A stretch of 64,000 nt of DNA from Pseudomonas sp. GM74 (GTDB taxonomy: Bacteria > Pseudomonadota > Gammaproteobacteria > Pseudomonadales > Pseudomonadaceae): assembly GCF_000282455.1 (NCBI RefSeq), contig NZ_AKJG01000047.1, positions 1 through 64,000 of the forward strand, written 5' to 3'. The position numbers and the translations under genes are program-made. Positions 57,143 through 64,000 of the stretch are shown in pieces (position 1 is the stretch's first letter; the number at the start of each line of letters is the position of its first letter). The notes under the pieces are model-generated. The model was not told the DNA's origin. It worked only from the letters and a program-made list of their open reading frames with translations, and did no database searches.

Positions 57143-58216
57143 ATGGCTGGTTTAGAGTTGTATGGCACACCACTGTATGTGATAAGTGTTTTTCTACTGT
57201 TATTGACTGCAGTGAGAGCGATGGTGCCTGATAACAGGGCGAGCAATCTGTTTCGCACGATAGAGGTTTTTATCGTTTTTCTTGCGATTGTATTGGCGTC
57301 CTATTATATATCTAATCGACCATTTGATATGGAAGGTGATACTGAGGTCTATATAAATTTTTACAACGATTTTAATTCTGGTCTCGAAAATCCATTTCAA
57401 ACCTTTGAGCCAGGCTTTATCGGTGTGGTCAGTTTTTTTGGCTTTCTTGGTTTGAGCTATCAGTGTTTTTTCTTCTTTGTTGCATTTATGTTTTTATGGT
57501 CCTACTACCTTTTGCTGAAAGTTGTATTTGGCAGTAGCTCTGGTTGGGTGCTCCCTGCTTTTGGGTTTTTGTTATTTTATCCGTTCTTTTTTTCATTGAC
57601 GGCAAATATTATTCGTCAAGGTTTTGCTCTTTGCTTTGTGAATTTTGCCTTGGTTTGTTGTGTGAGAAACTATTGGCGTCGAGGTTTAGTGTTTTCACTG
57701 TTGGCAACATTATTTCATAAGTCCTCATTGGTTTACTTTCCTTTTGTGCTTTTTCGAAAGCAAATAATGGGGGTTGGTGTTTTTGGTGTAGTTGTTTTTT
57801 GGGTGTTGGTGTCTTTGGCATCCTACTTTAAGGTTTTTTCGTTACTGGTGTCCATGTTGTTCGAGTTGTTGTCAGGTTACGGTCTGTCAATAAACTATAC
57901 TGATGTCGATAATATTGACTATCTCACAGGGTTTAGATGGGATTTCTGGGCGTTTTCATCGTTTTCTATTATATTGTTGATAGTGCTTAAACTGCTAGAG
58001 AGGGACAGAAAAAGCGAAACGTATATATTCTACATCTGTGCGTTTCTTTCTTGTTTGCATATTGCGATGTTTGATGTGGCTTATAATGATCGGTTTGGCA
58101 TTTATGCCTGGATTTTCTATCCCTTGGAAATCGGGTACGTCATTCGCCTCGCATGTGCCAGTTTAGCAACTGGAAAACAACCAAAAGAAGCTGGAAACGA
58201 AAATGTGTTTTTGTAA
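57143..58216 (+). CDS. wzy: O-antigen polymerase Wzy (EpsG family)
   Basis: This 357-residue membrane protein has about ten helices and the IRQGFAL motif typical of the EpsG type of polymerase. An acidic loop (SNRPFDMEGDTEVYINFYND) follows the second helix. In a Wzx/Wzy locus it is the only candidate for the O-unit polymerase. Very AT-rich codon use is normal for wzy genes. Confidence 0.82.
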   Translation: MAGLELYGTPLYVISVFLLLLTAVRAMVPDNRASNLFRTIEVFIVFLAIVLASYYISNRPFDMEGDTEVYINFYNDFNSGLENPFQTFEPGFIGVVSFFGFLGLSYQCFFFFVAFMFLWSYYLLLKVVFGSSSGWVLPAFGFLLFYPFFFSLTANIIRQGFALCFVNFALVCCVRNYWRRGLVFSLLATLFHKSSLVYFPFVLFRKQIMGVGVFGVVVFWVLVSLASYFKVFSLLVSMLFELLSGYGLSINYTDVDNIDYLTGFRWDFWAFSSFSIILLIVLKLLERDRKSETYIFYICAFLSCLHIAMFDVAYNDRFGIYAWIFYPLEIGYVIRLACASLATGKQPKEAGNENVFL

Positions 58217-58230
58217 GTGGGGGAGGTGAG

Positions 58231-59193
58231 ATGTTCGTATTACTGACAGGTGCCAAGGGTTTTATTGGAAGCCAATTGCTCGCGCGCCTGTGTGCATCGG
58301 GCCATAAAGTCAGAGTTGTAACTCGTACCTCCTTTGAGACCAGTTTCAGCGGTGTAGAGGTTGTGCTGGCTGACTTGACGAGCCCTGAAACGAATTACGA
58401 CTCTTTGGTATCCGGTTGCGAAGTCGTTTTCAATTGCGCGGGTGAAATCCGCGATGAAAAGGCCATGCGATCACTTCATGTCGATGCCACCAGTCGTTTG
58501 ATTGCAGCTGTTAATCGTTTGGCATCTCCGGAACACCCTATTCACTTTGTTCAATTAAGTAGTGTGGGAGCATATGGCCCTGCCCAAGGTGCGCTCCGTA
58601 TTGTAAGTGAAACAACAAAAGAAAACCCTCACGGAACCTACGAAGAAACCAAGACGATAGCCGACTCACTGGTAATGAAAGGTGGAAGTAGTAAGTTCTT
58701 CAGTTACTCGATATTGAGGCCGTCTAACGTATTTGGTGCAAACATGACGAACAATTCGCTTCGTCAGCTTGGGAAAATTGTACAGAAAGGCTTGTTTTTT
58801 TACATTGGAACTGCCAGGAGAGATGCCGTCGCTACATATATCCATGTTGAGGACGTCGCCTCTGCCTTGATGCTTTGTGGATTTCACCCATTGGCTAGAG
58901 GTGAGGTATTTAATCTTTCTAATGACTGTCCATTGTCAGATCTGATAAACGGAATGGCCGATGCACAACATGTATCCCGTCCGAAATGGAGCGTTTCAGA
59001 AACTCTGCTACGCGTGATGGTTGCCGTAGCCAATCGTTTTTTGCGTCTACCTGTCACACCGGCACGTATTGACGCACTAGTGTCTAAAACAACTTACCCA
59101 GCCACCAAGATTCGTGACACCCTCGGTTTTGTTCCTGAAAAAAATGTGCCAGAGGCTATCAGTGAACTTTTTACGAAACAGCCGATAGTCTGA
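58231..59193 (+). CDS. NAD-dependent epimerase/dehydratase (extended SDR)
   Basis: This 320-residue enzyme has LLTGAKGFIGSQLLARL at the N-terminus, SSVGAYG and the catalytic Tyr and Lys in TYEETKTIAD. It acts on a nucleotide sugar, but neither substrate nor product can be fixed from the sequence. The start follows GGGAGGTGAG. A longer frame from 58153 overlaps wzy and was not used. Confidence 0.78.
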   Translation: MFVLLTGAKGFIGSQLLARLCASGHKVRVVTRTSFETSFSGVEVVLADLTSPETNYDSLVSGCEVVFNCAGEIRDEKAMRSLHVDATSRLIAAVNRLASPEHPIHFVQLSSVGAYGPAQGALRIVSETTKENPHGTYEETKTIADSLVMKGGSSKFFSYSILRPSNVFGANMTNNSLRQLGKIVQKGLFFYIGTARRDAVATYIHVEDVASALMLCGFHPLARGEVFNLSNDCPLSDLINGMADAQHVSRPKWSVSETLLRVMVAVANRFLRLPVTPARIDALVSKTTYPATKIRDTLGFVPEKNVPEAISELFTKQPIV

Positions 59194-59210
59194 TAAGTGG
59201 AGTCATCTTT

Positions 59211-59348
59211 ATGTTTTACGACCAAGTACTCCTAAATATCATTCGTGTTTTTTTGCAACCTGTGGTTGCAGCTATTGGTTTGATTGTTTCGACGCGGGGT
59301 AATGGACGGAGCCAAGGTGTTAAGAGGGGGATTCACAGTGCAGGATAA
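59211..59348 (+). CDS. Possible 45-residue peptide
   Basis: An ATG with GGAG eight bases upstream opens a 45-codon frame (MFYDQVLLNIIRVFLQPVVA then AIGLIVSTRG) with one hydrophobic helix and a basic tail. It overlaps the start of the next gene in another frame. It may be a real small membrane peptide, a fragment left by recombination, or chance. Confidence 0.25.
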   Translation: MFYDQVLLNIIRVFLQPVVAAIGLIVSTRGNGRSQGVKRGIHSAG

Positions 59349-60492
59349 AAACTTAAAAGTTGCTCGAGTTTCAACTGTTCCTTTTTTTGTTCTAACACAG
59401 TTGAAAGCGCAGATTGACGCGTTGTCAGCTTCTGGTGCTGCGGTTACTGTTATTGCTAGTCACGATGAAATGAGTAGTCAGCTAGCGGAAAGTACGAATT
59501 ATATACCTGTAAATATTGAGCGTAAGATAGATCCTGTAAAGGATTTGTTAAGTTTGATATCGCTGATTAAGGTTTTCAGAAGCAAAAAGTTCAATGTGGT
59601 TCATTCTACGACACCGAAAGCAGGGTTGCTTTGTGCAATTGCAGGTTTTCTATCGGGTACTGAAGTCCGTCTGCATACCTTTACCGGACAGCCTTGGGTG
59701 ACGATGGGTGGAGCCAAAAAATTAATACTGAAGTTTTGTGATAAAGTTATAGGAGTGCTGAATACACATTGTTATGCCGACAGTATAAGCCAAAAGAATT
59801 TTCTTGTTTCCAGCGGTGTAATAAAAGCTGAAAAAATTTCCGTTCTAGGAAGTGGGTCGTTGGCAGGCATAAATCTTGATCGGTTTGATTCTTCTCGTTA
59901 CGGCGTGGAGGAGTTGGCCGATTTGCGAAGTGGTCTTGGTATTCCGGAGGGCAGCAAAATACTATTGTTTGTCGGGAGAGTTACTCCGGACAAAGGAATC
60001 AGAGAACTTTTGGCGGCATTTGGTGAGATTGTACGTGCCGATAAAAGTGTATTTCTCATTCTGGTAGGGCCATTTGAAGCCGATGCCGAAGAAATTGTCG
60101 CCAGCGCCTCTACGGATGACTTGACTCGTAACCTTAAAATTGTCGGTTATTCAAACGAGCCTGAAAAGTATATGGCTCTGGCGGACCTGCTATGTCTACC
60201 CAGCTATCGCGAAGGCTTCGGCACCGTTGTCATTGAGGCAGCGGCCATGGGGACCCCTACGGTAGGCACTGATATTTACGGTTTGTCAGATGCGATAGTA
60301 AATGGTGAGACGGGAATTTTGGTTCCTGTCAGGGATTCTGCTTCACTTGAGCAAGCCATTGTTTCGATATTGAATGATGCTCGATTATTGGAGGCGATGG
60401 GGGAGGCTGCGAGAATGCGGGCCATTACCGAATTCAGTGCGAATACCTGCTCTGAACTGTTGATTAACGAATATAAGAGGTTTTTTAATTGA
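59338..60492 (+). CDS. Family 4 glycosyltransferase
   Basis: This 384-residue GT-B enzyme has GRVTPDKGIRELLAAF in the C-terminal half and the donor-binding SYREGFGTVVIEAAAMGTPT with the EX7E-type pattern. It adds a sugar to the growing lipid-linked O-unit. The GTG at 59338 with GAGGGGG seven bases before it is preferred; earlier in-frame starts at 59302 and 59284 would add non-homologous residues. Its stop overlaps the next gene. Confidence 0.85.
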   Translation: MQDKNLKVARVSTVPFFVLTQLKAQIDALSASGAAVTVIASHDEMSSQLAESTNYIPVNIERKIDPVKDLLSLISLIKVFRSKKFNVVHSTTPKAGLLCAIAGFLSGTEVRLHTFTGQPWVTMGGAKKLILKFCDKVIGVLNTHCYADSISQKNFLVSSGVIKAEKISVLGSGSLAGINLDRFDSSRYGVEELADLRSGLGIPEGSKILLFVGRVTPDKGIRELLAAFGEIVRADKSVFLILVGPFEADAEEIVASASTDDLTRNLKIVGYSNEPEKYMALADLLCLPSYREGFGTVVIEAAAMGTPTVGTDIYGLSDAIVNGETGILVPVRDSASLEQAIVSILNDARLLEAMGEAARMRAITEFSANTCSELLINEYKRFFN

Positions 60493-61472
60493 CTATTGAT
60501 TCAGTTCAGGTCCCCCTACGTATCGTAGTTACAGGGGCAAGTGGCTTTGTCGGATCCGCGGTGGTGAGCGCGCTGGATAAAGTCGAGCGATATTTCCCAG
60601 TGGCTGTCGTGCGTTCAAAAAAAGATGGCCAACAACTTTCTTCGTCAATGTTCTCAGTTCCGGATATATCCTCTGCTACTGATTGGCGTGCCGGAGTAAA
60701 GGACGCTGCAGTTGTTGTTCATGCTGCCGCACGGGTTCACGTTATGAAGGAAGTAGAGCAGGATGCGTTAGCCGAGTTCAGGAAGGTTAATGTTGAAGGC
60801 ACAATCAATCTTGCTCGGCAGGCTGCCGCAGCGGGAGTTAAACGTTTTATTTTTATCAGTTCCATAAAGGTAAACGGGGAGCAGACAAATTGCGATAAGC
60901 CGTTTACCGCTGACGATAAGCCTGCCCCATCCGATGCCTATGGTGTTTCCAAAAAAGAAGCCGAAGACGCATTGCGGGTTATTTCGAAAGAAACTGGTAT
61001 GGAAGTTGTCATCATTCGGCCTACCTTGGTTTATGGCCCAGGTGTAAAAGCTAATTTTAGAAATATGATGGCTTGGCTCTACAAGGGTATTCCGCTGCCA
61101 TTTGGTTCTATTCATAACAAGCGAAGTTTGGTTTCACTCGACAATCTCGTCAGTTTGATTATGGTTTGCATTGAGCACCCCAATGCCGCGGGACAAACAT
61201 TTTTGGTCAGTGATGGTGTTGATTTGTCTACAACTGAATTATTACAACGTACTGCCAAGGCGCTAGGGGTCAAGAGTCGGCTGCTTCCGGTTCCTGAAAA
61301 GATGTTGGCATTTTGTGCTGTTGCGTTGGGACGTCGATCACTTTCCCAGCGTTTGTGTGGATCACTGCAAGTAGACATACAAAAGACCCGGCATCTTCTT
61401 GGATGGTACCCGGCTGTATCAGTCGAAGACGCTCTAGACAAAACAGCCAAAGAATTTTTGGAACATCACTGA
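60489..61472 (+). CDS. WbpV/WbpK-like nucleotide-sugar 4-reductase (extended SDR)
   Basis: This 327-residue enzyme has RIVVTGASGFVGSAVVSAL, SSIKVNGE and Tyr/Lys in DAYGVSKKEAEDAL. Its place just before wbpL and wbpM matches the Pseudomonas reductases that turn the 4-keto sugar made by WbpM into UDP-QuiNAc or UDP-FucNAc. Which of the two is made cannot be read here. TTG at 60489 is the only start codon before the cofactor motif; it overlaps the upstream stop and has AAGAGG before it. Confidence 0.82.
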   Translation: MTIDSVQVPLRIVVTGASGFVGSAVVSALDKVERYFPVAVVRSKKDGQQLSSSMFSVPDISSATDWRAGVKDAAVVVHAAARVHVMKEVEQDALAEFRKVNVEGTINLARQAAAAGVKRFIFISSIKVNGEQTNCDKPFTADDKPAPSDAYGVSKKEAEDALRVISKETGMEVVIIRPTLVYGPGVKANFRNMMAWLYKGIPLPFGSIHNKRSLVSLDNLVSLIMVCIEHPNAAGQTFLVSDGVDLSTTELLQRTAKALGVKSRLLPVPEKMLAFCAVALGRRSLSQRLCGSLQVDIQKTRHLLGWYPAVSVEDALDKTAKEFLEHH

Positions 61473-62488
61473 TGACGAACTTATATTGGATTTTACCTTT
61501 GGCGTTTGTTGGCGCTCTGGTAGGCACTGCTGTTCTACGTCGATATGCATTGTCCAATAGCCTTATTGATGTCCCAAACGCGCGGAGCTCCCACGTGTTA
61601 CCCACCCCCAGGGGAGGAGGGGTCGCGATCGTGGTTTCCTTCCTTTTGAGTGCGATTTTTCTTGCTGTGACTCAACAGATTCAATGGTCCGTCGCCTTGG
61701 CTGTCCTGGTGCCCGGGGGACTTGTCGCGATCATTGGTTTTCTCGACGATCACGGTCATATCCCGGCACGTTGGAGACTGCTAGGCCATTTTTCGTCGGC
61801 AATCATCGGAATGGTGATTTTCAACGGAATGCCGGCGATTCACCTGTTCGGCATGGCCATTGATCTAGGATGGGCGGCGTATTTATTTGGAAGCTTCTAT
61901 CTGGTCTGGTTATTGAACCTGTACAACTTTATGGACGGGATCGATGGATTGGCGAGCATGGAAGCCATTTTTGTTTGCCTGGGTGGAGCAATCCTGTACA
62001 TCGTTTCAGGAAATCCCGGTTCTGTGTGGGGGCCGGTGGCGCTCGCGCTGGCTGTTGCCGGTTTCTTGTATTGGAATTTCCCTCCGGCGCGAATTTTCAT
62101 GGGCGATGCCGGTAGCGGTTTCCTGGGCATAACGCTAGGTTTTCTGTCATTGCAGGCAGCGTGGGTAAACCCCGCTTTGTTTTGGGGGTGGCTGATTCTC
62201 CTGGGCGCGTTCATTGTCGACGCGACATGCACGCTTTTCGTTCGACTGATTAGAGGCGACAAGGTTTACGAGGCGCATCGCAGTCATGCTTATCAGTACG
62301 CGTCACGACAGTACGGAAGCCATTTACCTGTAACGCTTTCAGTAACCGGTATAAATGTGGTTTGGCTGTTACCAATTGCCATACTGGTGGCGATAGGCCT
62401 GCTTGATGGTCTCGTCGGATTGTTGGTGGCTTATGCACCCTTGCTTGTGCTGGCATTGCGATTCAAAGCTGGTCAGCGCGAAGTGTGA
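61472..62488 (+). CDS. wbpL: WbpL-like undecaprenyl-phosphate sugar-1-phosphate transferase
   Basis: This 338-residue MraY/WecA-family integral membrane enzyme has about ten helices, the catalytic loops LYNFMDGIDGLAS and FMGDAGSGFLG, and PTPRGGGVAI near the N-terminus. It moves QuiNAc- or FucNAc-1-phosphate to undecaprenyl phosphate and so starts each O-unit. The ATG overlaps the upstream stop (TGATG). A longer frame in the same phase from 61313 overlaps the reductase gene and is not used. Confidence 0.92.
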   Translation: MTNLYWILPLAFVGALVGTAVLRRYALSNSLIDVPNARSSHVLPTPRGGGVAIVVSFLLSAIFLAVTQQIQWSVALAVLVPGGLVAIIGFLDDHGHIPARWRLLGHFSSAIIGMVIFNGMPAIHLFGMAIDLGWAAYLFGSFYLVWLLNLYNFMDGIDGLASMEAIFVCLGGAILYIVSGNPGSVWGPVALALAVAGFLYWNFPPARIFMGDAGSGFLGITLGFLSLQAAWVNPALFWGWLILLGAFIVDATCTLFVRLIRGDKVYEAHRSHAYQYASRQYGSHLPVTLSVTGINVVWLLPIAILVAIGLLDGLVGLLVAYAPLLVLALRFKAGQREV

Positions 62489-62567
62489 TGTGTCGCTTGA
62501 AGTTGTTTGAGATAAACACGCTTGAGCTTTAAGCTTGTCGTTTGCTTTATTTGAAAAGGATATTGAG

Positions 62568-64000
62568 ATGCTTCGCCAATGGCTACTGCAGCTTCCGCGA
62601 CGCCAAAAAAGGCTGATGCAAGTTGCGACCGATATTTTCCTGGTCTGGGCTGCGCTTTGGTTGGCATTCGTCGTTCGCTTGGGTATTGACGAGATCGTAA
62701 ATCCACTGCAGGCGCACACCTGGTTATTCGTGTGTGCACCGATTGTCGCGATTCCGCTGTTCATTCGCTTCGGATTGTATCGTGCGGTTTTGCGCTACTT
62801 CGGAAACGACGCACTGATTGAAATCGTGAAGGCGGTTAGTCTCTCGTCGCTGATCCTCGGGCTCGTGGTCTATTGGTATAGCAATCATCAGACTGTTATT
62901 CCCCGCTCGATCATTTTTAACTATTGGTGGCTCAGCTTATTGATGATTGGTGGGTTGCGACTAGCAATGCGCCAGTACTTTCTTGGCGATTGGCTTACTG
63001 CTGCTCAGCATGTCCCGTTTACGAATAGAGACAAGGGGTTGCCAAAGGTTGCAATCTACGGGGCAGGAGCCGCTGGAAACCAGCTGGTAGCAGCGCTTCG
63101 CATGGGACGATTGATGAGACCTGTCGCGTTTATCGATGACGACACTAGTATTGCTGACCGGGTCATTTCGGGATTACACGTTTACGAGCCCAAGCATATT
63201 GAGAAAATGATCGATGTTACCGGCGCTCAGGAAATCCTTTTAGCCATCCCGTCGGCAAATCGCGGGCGGCGTCGTGAAATATTGGGGTACCTGGAAGGCT
63301 TTCCGCTGCATGTCCGAAGTGTTCCCGGCTTTATGGATCTGGCGAGCGGTCGTGTAAAAGTTGACGACATTCAGGAAGTCGATATCGCGGACCTGCTCGG
63401 GCGTGATGCCGTGCCTGCGCAAGGCGATCTGCTCGAGCACTGCATCAGGGGCCAGGTCGTGCTGGTGACGGGGGCAGGTGGATCGATCGGTTCTGAGCTT
63501 TGCCGCCAGATACTGGTGTTGCGACCTACTACGCTTTTGTTGTTTGAGCATAGCGAGTTCAATCTTTACAGCATTATGTCCGAATTGGAGCAGCGGGTTG
63601 CACGCGAGTCTTTGCCTGTAAAGTTGCTGCCGATCCTTGGGTCTGTCCGTAATCAGGAAAAACTGCTGGACGTGATGAAGACGTGGCGTGTCGATACGGT
63701 TTACCACGCTGCGGCTTACAAGCATGTCCCGATGGTTGAGCACAACATCGCCGAAGGTGTACTCAACAACGTCATTGGTACGCTCAATACTGCGCAGGCT
63801 GCGTTGCAGTCCAATGTTGCCAATTTTGTACTCATCTCAACGGACAAGGCAGTACGGCCTACCAACGTCATGGGTAGCACCAAGCGTCTGGCCGAGATGA
63901 CGCTCCAGGCACTGAGCCAGGAATTGGCACCTGTGTTGTTTGGGGACGCCTCGAATGTTTCGCGGGTCAACAAAACCCGTTTTACGATGGTTCGATTCGG
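62568..64000 (+). CDS. wbpM: WbpM UDP-GlcNAc 4,6-dehydratase (partial, runs off the window)
   Basis: The window holds 477 complete codons of an expected 660 or so; no in-frame stop occurs to position 64000. Four N-terminal membrane helices (about 15-130) are followed by a CoA-binding-like domain and then the dehydratase domain with VLVTGAGGSIGSELC (about 298-312) and STDKAVRPTNVMGSTK. Met435 stands where SDRs usually have Tyr, with Lys439 kept, which is the normal state in WbpM-type enzymes. It makes the UDP-4-keto-6-deoxy-GlcNAc that feeds the reductase upstream. AAAGGA lies eight bases before the ATG. Confidence 0.95.
   Translation, partial: MLRQWLLQLPRRQKRLMQVATDIFLVWAALWLAFVVRLGIDEIVNPLQAHTWLFVCAPIVAIPLFIRFGLYRAVLRYFGNDALIEIVKAVSLSSLILGLVVYWYSNHQTVIPRSIIFNYWWLSLLMIGGLRLAMRQYFLGDWLTAAQHVPFTNRDKGLPKVAIYGAGAAGNQLVAALRMGRLMRPVAFIDDDTSIADRVISGLHVYEPKHIEKMIDVTGAQEILLAIPSANRGRRREILGYLEGFPLHVRSVPGFMDLASGRVKVDDIQEVDIADLLGRDAVPAQGDLLEHCIRGQVVLVTGAGGSIGSELCRQILVLRPTTLLLFEHSEFNLYSIMSELEQRVARESLPVKLLPILGSVRNQEKLLDVMKTWRVDTVYHAAAYKHVPMVEHNIAEGVLNNVIGTLNTAQAALQSNVANFVLISTDKAVRPTNVMGSTKRLAEMTLQALSQELAPVLFGDASNVSRVNKTRFTMVRF

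Overview
The window is chromosomal DNA of a Pseudomonas, most likely of the P. fluorescens group. Three things point there: the gene order mupP-ubiG-mtaD / mtnA-gyrA-serC-pheA-hisC-tyrA/aroA-cmk-rpsA-ihfB, the fused TyrA-AroA protein, and many inverted pairs of a GTGGGAGCGRGCTTGCTCGCGA-type REP sequence between genes. Most of the window (about 1-49 kb) is GC-rich core genome. From about 49.2 to 62.5 kb the base composition becomes clearly AT-richer, and this part is an O-antigen biosynthesis locus.

Layout. 0.4-4.8 kb: an LtaS-like phosphoglycerol transferase, a DUF3309 peptide, an SDR, a YnfA protein, the CsrA-family regulator RsmI and a YheU protein. 5-9.8 kb (minus): the osmoprotectant operon asnO-ngg-M42 peptidase for N-acetylglutaminylglutamine amide (NAGGN). 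10-22.2 kb: mnmC, polyphosphate:AMP phosphotransferase, a thiolase, a DMT exporter, fumC, a DUF2059 protein, a BolA protein, trhO, a DsbA-like protein and an ABC exporter. 22.2-26.8 kb (minus): a 1544-residue toxin-like protein with a deaminase-like zinc motif at its extreme C-terminus. 27-31.4 kb: a membrane GGDEF-EAL protein, a heme-oxygenase-fold protein and a soluble diguanylate cyclase. 31.7-36.6 kb: yciK, mupP, ubiG, mtaD (minus) and divergent mtnA. 37-49.2 kb: gyrA, then the tightly overlapped serC-pheA-hisC-tyrA/aroA-cmk block, rpsA, a small lipoprotein, ihfB and lapA.

49.4-64 kb: the O-antigen locus sits directly after ihfB/lapA and contains rfbB, a broken rmlD remnant, wzz, rfbA, a hexapeptide acyltransferase, a WecE-type aminotransferase, a WzxE-like flippase, a GT2, an EpsG-like Wzy, an SDR, a GT4, a WbpV/WbpK-like reductase, WbpL and the first three quarters of WbpM, which runs off the window. 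Read together, RfbA, RfbB, WecE and the acyltransferase would make dTDP-Fuc4NAc. WbpM and the WbpV-like reductase would make the first sugar, which WbpL loads on undecaprenyl phosphate. Two glycosyltransferases extend it, Wzx flips it and Wzy/Wzz polymerise it. dTDP-rhamnose cannot be made from this locus, because rmlD is internally deleted and no rmlC is present.

No tRNA, rRNA, CRISPR array, transposase, integrase or restriction system was seen. The best leads are the toxin without a visible immunity gene, a hairpin that can pair with the ribosome-binding site of the NAGGN operon, and the rmlD scar with the enterobacterial-common-antigen-like sugar module next to it.
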